Positions 26,395-35,445 of a stretch of 64,000 bases of DNA are shown here, one piece after another. Under the pieces are notes generated by a model that did no database searches, was not told where the DNA came from, and was given only the letters and a program-made list of their open reading frames with translations. A program made the translations under genes and the position numbers. Within the stretch, counting starts at the first letter, position 1. Each line of letters begins with the position of its first letter. This DNA is from DASTFP01 sp963816855 (GTDB lineage Bacteria; Verrucomicrobiota; Verrucomicrobiia; Chthoniobacterales; Terrimicrobiaceae): contig CAWFMA010000017.1 of the NCBI GenBank assembly GCA_963816855.1, positions 62,001-126,000 of the forward strand, read 5' to 3'.

Positions 26395-27149
26395 TCAGTC
26401 CGTTGGCGCGTCGTTCAGCGCCCCCATCACGTACTGAACGAGTTCCTGGCTGTTCGTTTCGGCAGTTCGCTTCTCAGCGGCCCTGCGCCCGTGGTGCATT
26501 ACCACGATGCGGTCGGTGATCGCGAAAATGTCCGGCAAGGTATGGCTAATAAGAATCACCGGCACTTGTTCTTCGCGCAGCCTGACGATCAAATCGAGCA
26601 CCTTTCTCTGTTCCACGACTCCAAGGTTGTTCGTGGGCTGATCCATGATATCAGTCGGGCCTGCCAGTACATGGCGGGCGATCCCACCGCTTGCCGCTGG
26701 CCGCCTGACAGCTTTTCAATGCTCTCCTCGAAGTTGGCAAAGCGGATATTCAGCTTGTTCAAAACCTGCCGCGATGCGGCATTCATGAAGGTCTCATCGA
26801 GGGTGCGGACAATGCCACTCAGATACTTTTTCTTCGCTTCTCTTCCCAGGAAAATATTTGCGCTGATCCCCAGGTTTCCCGCGAGCGCAAGGTCCTGGTA
26901 GATTGTCTCTATGCCCGCCTTGCGGGAGTCCATCGGCCCGGCAAAGTCAACTGGCTGTCCCAGGAAGACGATTTCTCCCTCGTCAGCCTGGTGCACTCCC
27001 GAGATGCACTCTATCAGGGATTTTCCGGCGGCGTTGTCGCCGACCAGCCCGACGACTTCGCCTGGATCCACGTCCAGGCTGATGTGATTTACGGCGGTGA
27101 GGCCACCAAAGCGCTTGACCAGATTTCTTACAGATAGCCTGGGAACCAT
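26395..27149 (-). pseudogene. sugar ABC transporter ATP-binding protein, frameshifted
   Basis: Homologous to the RbsA/FrcA ATPases of ribose/fructose-type importers. From ATG 27149 the protein reads normally through a Walker A of GDNAAGKS that has lost the following Thr, Q-loop IYQDLALAG and signature LSGGQRQAV. Near 26640-26660 the frame shifts, so Walker B and the H-loop (VILISHTLPDIF) are in another frame that continues to 26395. The product would be inactive. It is a diverged paralogue of the intact ATPase at 30990-31736. Confidence 0.85.
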
Positions 27150-27184
27150 ACTGCTTATCCGGTTTCGATCCTTCCGACGATGAT

Positions 27185-27404
27185 ATCGCGCGGTAGCCGC
27201 CGACAGGGTGTAGAGGACAATCATCTCGCGGTCGACGGGAATTCCGGCGCGCACCGCTGCTGCGCGGTTTCCTCGGATTGCATACACATGCCGGCCAAAT
27301 TGTGTCTTGTGGAGGACAAAAAGCATAATCAGCGCCAGCGCAAAGGCAATCACTACCGGCCATTGCAAAACCCGAGCGGCTTTGAACGTCCTCGCTGCGG
27401 CCAA
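27185..27404 (-). pseudogene. sugar ABC permease, C-terminal remnant
   Basis: About 70 residues resembling the middle of an RbsC/FrcC permease: the text LHKTQFGRHVYAIRGNRAAA is the cytoplasmic loop typical of the family, preceded by one hydrophobic helix. Both ends are missing. It is fused in frame to the leader of the ATPase pseudogene downstream, so a deletion removed the permease C-terminus. Gene order permease then ATPase matches the intact operon at 30990-32754. Confidence 0.75.
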
Positions 27405-27786
27405 GGAGCATTTGGGCTCACTCGATAGAGTGAACTCGCGTCGTCCGGTTCGGAGTGTTCATAGCAACCTCCGGGAACATCTTCGACCAGCCCAAGGTCG
27501 CGGACGCTGCCTCGGACCCGTTTCGAGACGTCTTTGGAATCGAGAAAACATCGGTTCGGCTGATTAATCGGCGTTGCCAGCATTCCCCTCGGGATGCCGA
27601 TAGAACTCGATGTCATCTTCGAAGTCGCAGAGTAGCAAATGCGGGCAGAGGCCAAACGGTCCGCAGACCCGCAAGAAAACATTACCGCTTCTATCTTAAC
27701 GCCGGCAAAATGGCGAGTTTTTCAACAGTCTGCTAGACGAGCAATTCGAGGTAGAGCGCGTGTCATCCGAGGAGATCGGAGGATGC
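27405..27786. other. non-coding stretch with a repeat end at 27711-27731
   Basis: No supported gene; the frames here have no recognisable protein text. At 27711-27731 the sequence GAGTTTTTCAACAGTCTGC is followed by TAG; its complement (GCAGACTGTTGAAAAACTC) is a close relative of the ends of the element at 16108-16313, again with CTAG at the border. A matching second end was not found nearby, so this may be a solo end or a truncated insertion. Confidence 0.45.
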
Positions 27787-28114
27787 ATGAATACGACGAA
27801 ATCGATCCTTCGACCCTGGCGACCCTCGCGGTCGTGCTCGCCACCACCTCGGGCATGGATGCCCAGAAAAAGGACAAAGCAATGGAACAGCAGGTGTTTT
27901 ATTGCACAGTGAGGGTCGATGGACTCTCCATCTTCTACCAAGAGGCGGGGCCGAAGAGGTTCCCACTATTCTTTTACTGCACGGTCTTGCGTCGTCGTCA
28001 GGGATGTTTCAGCCGCTGCTGACACGGCTTGCAGACGGCTACCATCGGGTTGTGCCCGACTATCGGACCTACGGACCTAGCGACTGGCCCGATTCGAAGG
28101 AGTACGGTCATTGA
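27787..28114 (+). pseudogene. secreted alpha/beta hydrolase, N-terminal remnant
   Basis: Starts with a good ribosome site (GGAGG) before ATG 27787. Reading with two frameshifts gives a signal peptide (TLATLAVVLATTSGMDAQ), then VDGLSIFYQEAG and, in a third frame, EVPTILLLHGLASSSGMFQP and VVPDYRTYGPSDWP. This is the first third of an exported alpha/beta hydrolase of the haloalkane-dehalogenase/epoxide-hydrolase type. The nucleophile region and the rest are missing, so it is dead. Confidence 0.75.
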
Positions 28115-28165
28115 CGGATAACAAAAAACGTTGCCCATCCGGCCCGGTTGTACGATTCAGGCAGA

Positions 28166-29086
28166 ATGACGACACTGACGACGGCCGAACTTCGGGGCTA
28201 TCAGCAGATTTCTGGAAAAAACGGTTCGATCATGGTGATTGCCTGCGATCAGCGCGGCGGCATTCGCAAGATCCTGGCGAGCACGCCCGCGGAACAGGCG
28301 AAGATCACTGACACCATGCTGGGCGACACCAAGTCGGATGTTGTGCGCTATCTGGCGAGCCAGGCACCCTGCGTGCTGCTTGATCCGGTTTGTGCGGTTC
28401 CCCGTGTGGTGGAAGAGGCCGCCCTGCCCCGCGATGTGGCGCTTCTCATCGGGTTCGACGCCTCGGGCTTTGACACCGATGCCTCCGGTCACTACCTCTC
28501 CCGCCTCGCCCCCGGTATCAATGCCAGGAAGGTACGCGAACTCGGCGGCACCGGCGGCAAGATCATGGTCTACTTGCGTGCCGACCATCCAGAAGCCAAC
28601 CGCCACAACATGGCGATCCTCCACCAATGCATCGAGGACTTCGCCAAGGAAGATCTGCTGCTTGTCGTCGAGTTCCTGACCTACGTCCTCCCCGGCGAGG
28701 ACGCGGCGGCCTACAAAACCAATTTTCCCTCATTGATCGAAGGTGGCACGCGGCTTTGTCTCGACGCTGGAGCAAAAGTGCTGAAGCTTCCCTACCCGGG
28801 AACGGCGCAATCCTGTGCGGCGATCACCACCATGTGCGGTTCCGTTCCTTGGTCGGTCCTCTCGGCTGGCGTCGATCACGAGACCTTCGTGGGTCAGGTT
28901 GAAATTGCCATGGCGAACGGAGCTTCCGGCGTCATCGCCGGCCGCTCCCTGTGGAAGGATTGCGTTTCTCTGAACCGCGCCCAACAGCGGGATTTGCTGG
29001 TCAGCAAGGCCGTACCGCGCCTCAAGCAGATTCAGGCAATACTGGAGCGCTACCCGCGAAGTCTGCAACGGGCAGCCAACGGCTGA
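28166..29086 (+). CDS. class I aldolase of the LacD / sulfofructose-phosphate aldolase family
   Basis: A 306-residue TIM-barrel aldolase of the DeoC/LacD group (tagatose-1,6-bisphosphate aldolase, YihT-like). Family text is clear: MVIACDQRGGIRK near the start, KLPYPGTAQ with the likely Schiff-base Lys, and PWSVLSAGVDHETF, then GASGVIAGRSLWKD. The exact substrate is unknown. It is followed by a ROK kinase after 2 bp and a P-loop kinase, and faces an intact sugar ABC operon, so it most likely cleaves a phosphorylated ketose derived from that transported sugar. ATG 28166 is preferred over GTG/TTG starts upstream. Confidence 0.85.
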   Translation: MTTLTTAELRGYQQISGKNGSIMVIACDQRGGIRKILASTPAEQAKITDTMLGDTKSDVVRYLASQAPCVLLDPVCAVPRVVEEAALPRDVALLIGFDASGFDTDASGHYLSRLAPGINARKVRELGGTGGKIMVYLRADHPEANRHNMAILHQCIEDFAKEDLLLVVEFLTYVLPGEDAAAYKTNFPSLIEGGTRLCLDAGAKVLKLPYPGTAQSCAAITTMCGSVPWSVLSAGVDHETFVGQVEIAMANGASGVIAGRSLWKDCVSLNRAQQRDLLVSKAVPRLKQIQAILERYPRSLQRAANG

Positions 29087-29088
29087 GC

Positions 29089-29973
29089 ATGTCGAATGTC
29101 ACCGCAATCGGCGTTGATATAGGCGGAACAAATATCCGTGCGGCACGGATTTCGTCATTTGGCGAAGTTCTCGAATGGGCGACACATCCGACCGCGAGCC
29201 AGCCATCACTGGTTTCAGCCCAGATAGGCGACCTGGTGCGGTCGTTGGATGACAAGAACGTCAAGGCAATCGGAATGGGAATCCCTGGACGGGTCGATGC
29301 CCGCCTTGGACGCATCCTATCAGGCGGTTACGTCGATCTCGCGAGCACATCGCTCGCCTCGGTTCTGCAGGACTCGTTTCAGCGGCCCATTTTCATCGAC
29401 AATGATTGTAGCATGGCACTGGTCGCCGAACACGCGATCGGCCGGGCCCGGAATGTTGCCAATGCCGTGATGTTCACGATCGGCACAGGGATAGGTGGCG
29501 CCGCGATCATGGACGGGACCGTGCTGCGCGGCCGGGCGGCAGCGGGCCAACTCGGTCACATCAGCGTCGATATTGGCGGCGAGCAATGTTTGTGTGGCAG
29601 GCGTGGCTGCGTCGAGACAACGAGTTCGGGGACAGCATTGAGCCGCCATATTGCTGCGGCGGGACTTGATGCAAGGACGTCAGTGGAAAACCTTTTGGCG
29701 CGGTCTTCGGATGGAGATACAATAGCAACTTCTGTGTTGGCCGCCTGGGCCGGACCGATGCGTATTGCCATTGACACCGCGGTGGCAGCCTTGGATCCCG
29801 ATTTGGTGATCCTTGGTGGCGGCCTTGGTATTGCAATGCATCAAGCGCTTGCCAATTTTCCAGCCTTGGCGCCGTGGTACCAATGCCCGGTGGAACCGGC
29901 CGCACTCGGCGATCGCGCTGGGGTGATGGGCGCAGGGCTCAGCGCGTTGACGAAACTGGCGCGAAACCCATGA
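29089..29973 (+). CDS. ROK-family sugar kinase
   Basis: A 294-residue ROK protein with kinase features and no DNA-binding domain. The ATP motif GVDIGGTNIRAARI opens the protein; the catalytic Asp lies in FIDNDCSMA; GTGIGGAAI follows; and the zinc-binding ROK signature QCLCGRRGCVE is complete after the GQLGH His. Such kinases phosphorylate glucose, fructose, mannose or N-acetyl sugars. Placement between an aldolase and a P-loop kinase, opposite a fructose/ribose-type ABC importer, resembles frc-type operons of rhizobia, where a ROK kinase also accompanies the transporter. Confidence 0.9.
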   Translation: MSNVTAIGVDIGGTNIRAARISSFGEVLEWATHPTASQPSLVSAQIGDLVRSLDDKNVKAIGMGIPGRVDARLGRILSGGYVDLASTSLASVLQDSFQRPIFIDNDCSMALVAEHAIGRARNVANAVMFTIGTGIGGAAIMDGTVLRGRAAAGQLGHISVDIGGEQCLCGRRGCVETTSSGTALSRHIAAAGLDARTSVENLLARSSDGDTIATSVLAAWAGPMRIAIDTAVAALDPDLVILGGGLGIAMHQALANFPALAPWYQCPVEPAALGDRAGVMGAGLSALTKLARNP

Positions 29974-30503
29974 AACAGGCGGTTCTCATCAACGGCCTTC
30001 CGGCTTCTGGCAAGAGCACCGTGGCGCGAGCCATATCGCACACCAGGGGCTGGCCTCTGCTGACCCTCGACACCATTAAGGAGGCCCTCTTCGCTCATTT
30101 GGGAACCGGTGACCGCGAGTACAACCGGAAGCTCGGCAAGGCTAGCTATCGGGCGATCTTCGACTTGGCCGGAGACTTCCCGGATGGCGCAACCGTGGTG
30201 GTCGATGCCTGGTTCGGTTTCCAGCCGCTCGATGTCCTGCAGGATCACCTCGCCCGGGCGCGTATTACCCAAGCCGCCGAGATTTGGTGTCACGCACCTG
30301 GGGACGTGCTGGGTGAGCGGTACCGGGTCCGGTCCGAACAGCGACATTCCGGCCACCTCGGTGTGTCCTATATTCCCGAACTCGTCGAGCTGGCGAAGCG
30401 GGTCCAGCCCCTCGGAAGATTTCCACTCTTCAACGTTAACACAACTCGGCCACTGGATATGGCAGCAGTGGCAGCCTGGCTCAACACAACTTTCAAGGTG
30501 TGA
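29970..30503 (+). CDS. P-loop kinase-like ATPase
   Basis: A 177-residue P-loop protein of the AAA_33/zeta-toxin-like kinase type. Walker A is GLPASGKST at residues 8-16, an Asp-rich strand (VVVDAWFGF) provides a likely Walker B, and a lid Arg pair lies in GERYRVRSEQRH. Its ATG overlaps the ROK stop by four bases, so it is translationally coupled. It probably phosphorylates a small molecule, perhaps the same sugar or its aldolase product, but the substrate is not visible. Confidence 0.8.
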   Translation: MKQAVLINGLPASGKSTVARAISHTRGWPLLTLDTIKEALFAHLGTGDREYNRKLGKASYRAIFDLAGDFPDGATVVVDAWFGFQPLDVLQDHLARARITQAAEIWCHAPGDVLGERYRVRSEQRHSGHLGVSYIPELVELAKRVQPLGRFPLFNVNTTRPLDMAAVAAWLNTTFKV

Positions 30504-30989
30504 TCAGCAGGCCGACGCCGATTGCCAATAACAATGCTTTCGATCGTGGCAATCCTCTGTTGCGACCATGGAGCAGCTTGGCCCAGAACCCCGGTTCGCT
30601 GATCTCTTGCCCACCGATAACTGGGACTTCGAAGAGGTTTCCTTCGATGAAGCGGCGAGAATCGTGCGCGATGGCGGCTTCCCCACCAGCGCCATTCCTT
30701 GCCAATGACCGGGTGGCGTTCGGCGTTCTGACGGCAGGCAGGCTTGAAGGTCGGCTTCAATCCGGGCTGTCAATGCCGGGTCGCTGGCCATGACAATCAG
30801 CGCCTGAGCGCCTTCACCTGTCCGCCGCTGACGACCGTACCGCAGGACTGCGATAAGATGGCCGACTCTCGCTCAACCTGGTGTTCTCTAGAATTGACCC
30901 GACCAGGCAGACTGAGGCGGCGTCCGGACAGCGCCCGGATTCTCCTCGATGCCGAACTCGTGCTGCGCAAATCGGCCTGTGTACGAAGC
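30504..30989. other. 486-bp stretch without a recognisable gene
   Basis: Lies between the convergent ends of the kinase gene and the ABC ATPase. Several short frames on both strands look protein-like (for example minus-strand DPALTARIEADLQACLPSE and RRFIEGNLFEVPVIGGQE), and shifting between them would give about 100 residues. This suggests a frameshifted gene remnant, but I cannot name its family. Confidence 0.35.
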
Positions 30990-31736
30990 CTACTTGCCGA
31001 CCATCAGGCGGACGATCTCGTCGCCGGTCGTTTCCTTTGGTCTGCGCTCACCGACTTCCTTGCCGCGGCGGAAGACCACGATGCGGTCGGCCACTTCGAA
31101 AATGTCGCCGAGATTGTGCGAAATGAAAATGATGCCTTTGCCCTGCGCTTTGAGCGACTGGATCAGCGCGATGACTTTGCGCTGTTCGGGCACACCCAAC
31201 GCCGCCGTCGGCTCGTCCATGATGACCAGGCGGGCGTTCCAGTACATGGCCCGGCCGATGGCAACGGCTTGACGCTGGCCGCCCGAAAAGGCGGAGACCG
31301 GCGCATCAAGGCGGATGACGTGGAAATCCAGCTTGTGCATGGTTTCCTGCGCCACCTTCGCCATGTGCGGACGGTCGATGACGGGGAGAAATCCAAAGAG
31401 CTTTTTAATCGGCTCGCGGCCGAGGAAAATGTTGTCGCCGATAGTCAAATTGTCGGCCAGCGCCAGATCCTGATAGATCGTCTCGATGCCATTATCGCGG
31501 GCTTCCTGCGGCGTGGCGAAAGCAATGCGCTTGCCATCGAGATAGATATCGCCCTCGTCATAGTGGAACACGCCGGAAATCGCCTTGATCAGCGTCGACT
31601 TGCCCGCACCGTTGTCGCCGGCAAGGGCCACGACTTCTCCGGGGAAAACGTCGAGCGAGGCTTTCATGATTGCATGGACGCCGCCGAAGCTTTTCGAGAC
31701 GCCCTTGACCGCAAGGATGGGAGCCGGATTACTCAA
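30990..31736 (-). CDS. sugar ABC transporter ATP-binding protein (FrcA-like)
   Basis: A 248-residue single-domain ATPase of a ribose/fructose-type importer. Walker A GDNGAGKST, Q-loop ETIYQDLALADNL, signature FSGGQRQAV, Walker B LVIMDEPTAAL and H-loop IIFISHNLGDIF are all intact. RbsA-type proteins have two such domains; a single domain as here is the FrcA form. Its start overlaps the permease stop by 8 bp. It is the third gene of the binding-protein / permease / ATPase operon and is convergent with the aldolase/kinase genes. Confidence 0.95.
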   Translation of the reverse strand: MSNPAPILAVKGVSKSFGGVHAIMKASLDVFPGEVVALAGDNGAGKSTLIKAISGVFHYDEGDIYLDGKRIAFATPQEARDNGIETIYQDLALADNLTIGDNIFLGREPIKKLFGFLPVIDRPHMAKVAQETMHKLDFHVIRLDAPVSAFSGGQRQAVAIGRAMYWNARLVIMDEPTAALGVPEQRKVIALIQSLKAQGKGIIFISHNLGDIFEVADRIVVFRRGKEVGERRPKETTGDEIVRLMVGK

Positions 31737-32754
31737 CTTGCCGTCCTCCCAGGAAACGCCGCTGGCTCTGGTCGACCAGCACGGAAATGATGATCACGCA
31801 ACCCACCGCAATGAATTGCCAGAACGAAGGGACATTGATGAAGACCAGGCCGTATTGGATGACGGCGATGACCAGCGCGCCAGCCACCGTGCCCCAAATG
31901 GTGCCAGAGCCGCCAAACAGGCTGGCGCCACCGATGACGACGGCAGCGATGGAATCGAGGAGCAGCGGTTCGCCCGCCTGTGCCGCGCCCGCAGAAAAGC
32001 GGCCCGAATAAAGCGATCCGGCAATGCCGGCCGTGACCGCCGAGAGTAAATAGATCTTCATCGTCAGCTTCTTGATATTGATGCCGGCGCGGCTGGCGGC
32101 GGCCTTGCTGGCTCCCATGGCATAGGTGTGCTGGCCAAAGCGGGTCTGTGACAGAAGATAATGCATAATCAGGCAGGCGATGGCGGTAATGATCACGAGC
32201 ACCGGAATGCCGAGAACCCGGCCGTTGCCTATATAGCTGTACCAGGGATTGGAAACCGGAATGGTCATGCCGCCGGCGAGGAGAAAGGCCGAACCGCGAG
32301 CCACGCCGTACATGCCAAGCGTGCCGATGAAGGCAGGCACCTGCAAATAGGCAATCATCCAGCCATTGACGAGGCCGGGGATGAAGGCAATCGAAGTGCC
32401 GGCGAGAAGGCCGATCAGCATGGCCGGAAAAGGCCCAAGGCCAAGTCGGAGCGCGACATAATTGGCCACGTGGGCGGCAATTACCGAGGCCAGCCCCATG
32501 ATGAAGCCGAGCGACAAATCGATGCCTGCCGAAATGATCACGAAGGTCTGGCCGAGCGCCAGCATCAGCGGAGCCGTGGCGAAGACCGAAATCGACTGCA
32601 AATTATAGATGTTGAAAACAAAGCTCTGGCCATAGGTCATTCGCGACCATGCCTCGAAGAAAACCGTGAGGAAGATCAGAAATAGCCACGCCCGCAACTC
32701 GGCAATGCGTACGAGGATCGATTTGCCATTGGTTTGGGTTGTCGCCGCAGCCAT
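31729..32754 (-). CDS. sugar ABC transporter permease (FrcC-like)
   Basis: A 341-residue BPD_transp_2-type permease with about nine or ten membrane segments. The family loop SQTRFGQHTYAMGASKAAAS is present, as are GIDLSLGFIMGL near the first helices and VVIGGASLFGGSGT in the C-terminal part. It would form the homodimeric channel of the importer with the ATPase encoded next. It follows the binding-protein gene after 82 bp and overlaps the ATPase gene, so the three genes form one operon. Confidence 0.95.
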   Translation of the reverse strand: MAAATTQTNGKSILVRIAELRAWLFLIFLTVFFEAWSRMTYGQSFVFNIYNLQSISVFATAPLMLALGQTFVIISAGIDLSLGFIMGLASVIAAHVANYVALRLGLGPFPAMLIGLLAGTSIAFIPGLVNGWMIAYLQVPAFIGTLGMYGVARGSAFLLAGGMTIPVSNPWYSYIGNGRVLGIPVLVIITAIACLIMHYLLSQTRFGQHTYAMGASKAAASRAGINIKKLTMKIYLLSAVTAGIAGSLYSGRFSAGAAQAGEPLLLDSIAAVVIGGASLFGGSGTIWGTVAGALVIAVIQYGLVFINVPSFWQFIAVGCVIIISVLVDQSQRRFLGGRQVE

Positions 32755-32836
32755 GAAGGATTTCCCCGGTCAAGCTTATGACACTTGGCCGCTACGCATG
32801 CAGCCGACGGCGGCCAGCTTGCTTAGGCACCTATGG

Positions 32837-33826
32837 TCATTTGCTCTTGTAAAGAAACCTGGCGACCTTCGGATCGTCGATATTGGCCGCGGTCATCACC
32901 GAAAAGCCCGTGCCGATGGCGGTCGGAACCGGGTTGCCGGTGACATGGGCGAAGGCCGCTATCAAACCGAAATACCCGATTTCGGCGGGATGCTGGGCGA
33001 TGGTCAGCTCGAAGGTGCCATCCTTGAGCTGGGCCACGATCGATTCCGGTGCGTCGAAGCCAGCGATCTTGATCTTGCCGGCCTTGCCCGCCTGGGTGAC
33101 GCCATTGGCGGTGCCGGAGGCCGAGAACAGGTTGGCACCGAAAACACCGGCCAGATCCGGCACGCGGCCAATCACCGCCTGCACCTGGGCGGCGGCCTTG
33201 TTGGCATCGTCATCGTTGAACTGGGTCTCGAGAACTTCGATGCCGGGAAATTTCTTCATTTCGTCTTTGAAGCCTTCCTCGCGCTGGTCGGTCGTCGAAA
33301 TTCCGGGCTTCACATTGGAAACAAAGACCTTGCCCTTCTCGCCGACGGCTTTGGCCAGCGCGCGTGCCGCCATACGGCCTCCGAGCACGTTGTCGGAAGC
33401 GACATAGGAAATCGGGAAGTCCGCGTCGCCGGCACCCGTCTGGAACACGCCAGTGCCGATATAGGTATCGACGCAGACGATTGCGATGCCGGCATCGTGT
33501 GCCTTCTTCAAGGGTGCGATCAGCTGAACCTTGTCGGTGGGCGCAATCATAATGGCGCGCGGCTTCTTGGCAATGACTGCATCGAGAACAGGAACCTGCA
33601 GCGAGACGTTCCATTCTGCCGCCCCCTGATAGATGAGTTCGGCGCCGACGGCCTTCGCCGCGGCTTCCGCGCCATGGTGCATGGTGACATAGAAACCGTC
33701 AGCCGTCAGTCCGGGAATAAGCGCAATCGTGATCTTGTCTTGCGCCGATGCCTTCTCGGCAAGCAAAGAGGTGGATGCGGCAGCGGTTGCTGCGCCCATT
33801 ATTTTTATAAATGAACGACGCTTCAT
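32837..33826 (-). CDS. sugar ABC transporter substrate-binding protein, Tat-type signal
   Basis: A 329-residue periplasmic binding protein of the ribose/LacI-like cluster (peripla_BP_4). The N-terminus MKRRSFIKIMGAATAAASTS is a twin-arginine-type signal with RRSFIK, cleaved near EKASAQD. The mature part has the expected two-lobe text (PGLTADGFYVTMHHGAE, IMIAPTDKVQLIAP, VCVDTYIGTG, IAGFDAPESI). It is the first gene of the operon, so its promoter must lie in the 33827-34100 region, which carries only pseudogene scraps. The ATG at 33826 is preferred; the longer frame would read into the Fic remnant. Confidence 0.93.
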   Translation of the reverse strand: MKRRSFIKIMGAATAAASTSLLAEKASAQDKITIALIPGLTADGFYVTMHHGAEAAAKAVGAELIYQGAAEWNVSLQVPVLDAVIAKKPRAIMIAPTDKVQLIAPLKKAHDAGIAIVCVDTYIGTGVFQTGAGDADFPISYVASDNVLGGRMAARALAKAVGEKGKVFVSNVKPGISTTDQREEGFKDEMKKFPGIEVLETQFNDDDANKAAAQVQAVIGRVPDLAGVFGANLFSASGTANGVTQAGKAGKIKIAGFDAPESIVAQLKDGTFELTIAQHPAEIGYFGLIAAFAHVTGNPVPTAIGTGFSVMTAANIDDPKVARFLYKSK

Positions 33827-33843
33827 GGTTTTCTCACTAAATG

Positions 33844-34032
33844 ATCTTGAGCTCGCGGTCGAGCAAAACTTACCAGGAACGGGTGGATGGTTCCGAATTG
33901 GACGTGGAGGAGGCGCGCCTTGATCAGCGGCGGCAAACGCGATGCGTCCTCGTGGATAAAACGTTCGAAGACGTCGAGGCAAGCACCGCTGAATCCGTAG
34001 CGCCTTGTTGGGCCGTCGCAGCGCGAATCCAT
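33844..34032 (-). pseudogene. Fic-domain protein fragment
   Basis: The minus-strand translation contains CLDVFERFIHEDASRLPPL followed by KARLLHVQFGTIHPFL, which is the helix and start of the Fic core (HPFxxGNGR) that carries out AMPylation-type transfers. Homology stops abruptly after HPFL near 33890; the catalytic GNGR is absent. The fragment is truncated at both ends. Confidence 0.7.
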
Positions 34033-34091
34033 AATGAATAGAGCGAGATCTAAGATACGTCTCAGGTTAGAGTGTGCTTATCCAAACGACA

Positions 34092-34220
34092 CTACGGAAT
34101 AATGGCGATCTTAATGCCTTTCCGGGCCCACGCGAGTTCAAGCGGTTTGCCAGATTCTGCCAGCGGAATCTCGTGGGTCACGAGCTCATCAACCTTAATC
34201 TTTCCGCTTTCAAGGTACTC
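34092..34220 (-). pseudogene. zinc-type alcohol/polyol dehydrogenase, C-terminal remnant
   Basis: About 42 residues in one frame up to a TAG at 34092-34094: YLESGKIKVDELVTHEIPLA and then a terminal helix and strand (GIKIAIIP). This is the usual end of medium-chain zinc dehydrogenases such as sorbitol or threonine dehydrogenase. No catalytic domain remains. Confidence 0.65.
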
Positions 34221-34233
34221 TTAAGACCTCCGA

Positions 34234-34636
34234 CTAAGACAGAATTTTCGAGAAGAGGCCGATTTTGCCGCCTTTCTCATCATCCGATCCGATGTAGGAG
34301 ATAGGAAAGGTTACCTTGCCCTTTTCGTAATCGCCGTTTCCCAAGAATGTATCGACGGTGATGACCTTAACGCGGGCACCGACGGCCCGCTGGAGAGGAA
34401 CGATCATCTGCTCTTTGTCAGTCGAAGCAATAATCAGATACTGCAGATCTCCTCGGGCGACCATCGCGTCCAAGATCGGGGTTTGGGGGGACCCAGGTTT
34501 GTGGATACTGGGTCACCACTTCGAGGCCGAAATCTTCTGCAGCCTCTTTGACGCCGATTTCCATGACTTGGTAGAAGGGATCGACGACGCCTGGCAGAAA
34601 TCCGATTTTTGGTTTCTTGGATTCGCCACGCGCCAA
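34234..34636 (-). pseudogene. sugar ABC substrate-binding protein, frameshifted remnant
   Basis: Two overlapping minus-strand frames together give the N-terminal lobe of a periplasmic sugar-binding protein: KKPKIGFLPGVVDPFYQVME, EDFGLEVVTQYPQT in the first and DLQYLIIASTDKEQMIVPLQ, VITVDTFLGNGDYEKG in the second. A shift near 34470-34480 (a run of G) separates them, and the C-terminal half is missing. With the permease/ATPase remnants at 26395-27404 it could derive from a second ABC operon in the same orientation. Confidence 0.75.
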
Positions 34637-34942
34637 AAACGCGGAGCCAAGGAGAACCGGTACAGCAGGAAATCAAAACTTTCTTTAAAATAGGGGGTCA
34701 GTTGGTTTGCCGAACCCTAATGCGCGGTTCTTGACGATTCATTCCGCAACTACGGTAAAAATGATCGCCGGACCAGTAAGGCTTAATGTAAGACGTCCAC
34801 CGCATCCGGGCCGCGCAGGGAATTGCGGGCAAACGAAACCCTCGGGGTTTTCTCTGGGAACTATTCTCGTTCCATTTCCGAAGAGGAATCTTGTTAGGGC
34901 GTTTGCGTCCGCCTAAATCGTCGCTGCAACTGAAAAGGAGAA
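34637..34942. other. 306-bp stretch without a gene
   Basis: Low in coding signal on both strands. I see no repeat, RNA or gene remnant beyond the last residues of the binding-protein leader. Confidence 0.3.
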
Positions 34943-35445
34943 TTGTTTCTCGAGGAGATCAGATCCGGCTGGCAATTTTGCCGGGACTCATTTCCGGGGT
35001 TTATTTGCGCCATCACGAAGTTTGGCTGGGAAGTCCGTTTTCCGCCGCGCCCGCCCTTCCGGGATGCCACGAACCCTCCACAACAGATACTGCAGCAACT
35101 GGATTCTCGTCCGACTTCACGCATATTGCCCATCTTTACAATGGCAACCCCGGCCGATCATTAGCTTTATCATGCACTTTGGGCCTTCCCATTTTCTTCA
35201 CCGTGCTCTATTGCGTGATCGCCGAATTCAAACCTGGTATCACCCTGTGGCAGGGGAGCGCCTATGGCTATTTCTCTGGGTTGCGTTCCACGTGGTTTTG
35301 CTCCCGCTCGCCGGAACAGTCCCCGCCGCCTGGAATCAACCGCTGGCGGAGCATTTCTGAAAATCACCGGGCATATGTTCTGTTTCTGGGTTGCAGAACT
35401 CGCCCGTCATGATTTGCGCTATCGGATGACCCATCAGTGCTCCCC
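34943..35445 (+). pseudogene. YagU / DUF1440 inner-membrane protein, multiply frameshifted
   Basis: Joining three plus-strand frames gives FPGFICAITKFGWEVRFPPR, then FTVLYCVIAEFKPGITLWQG, then WLFLWVAFHVVLLPLAGTVP and AAWNQPLAEHF, and last ITGHMFCFWVAELARHDLRY. This follows the order of E. coli YagU (a membrane protein linked to acid resistance): VPLPPRS, VAEVFPKIKLWQG, a helix ending FPLMGLTPP, PWYENVSEIFGH and RRDLRNRITHE. Several indels make it non-functional. Confidence 0.7.
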
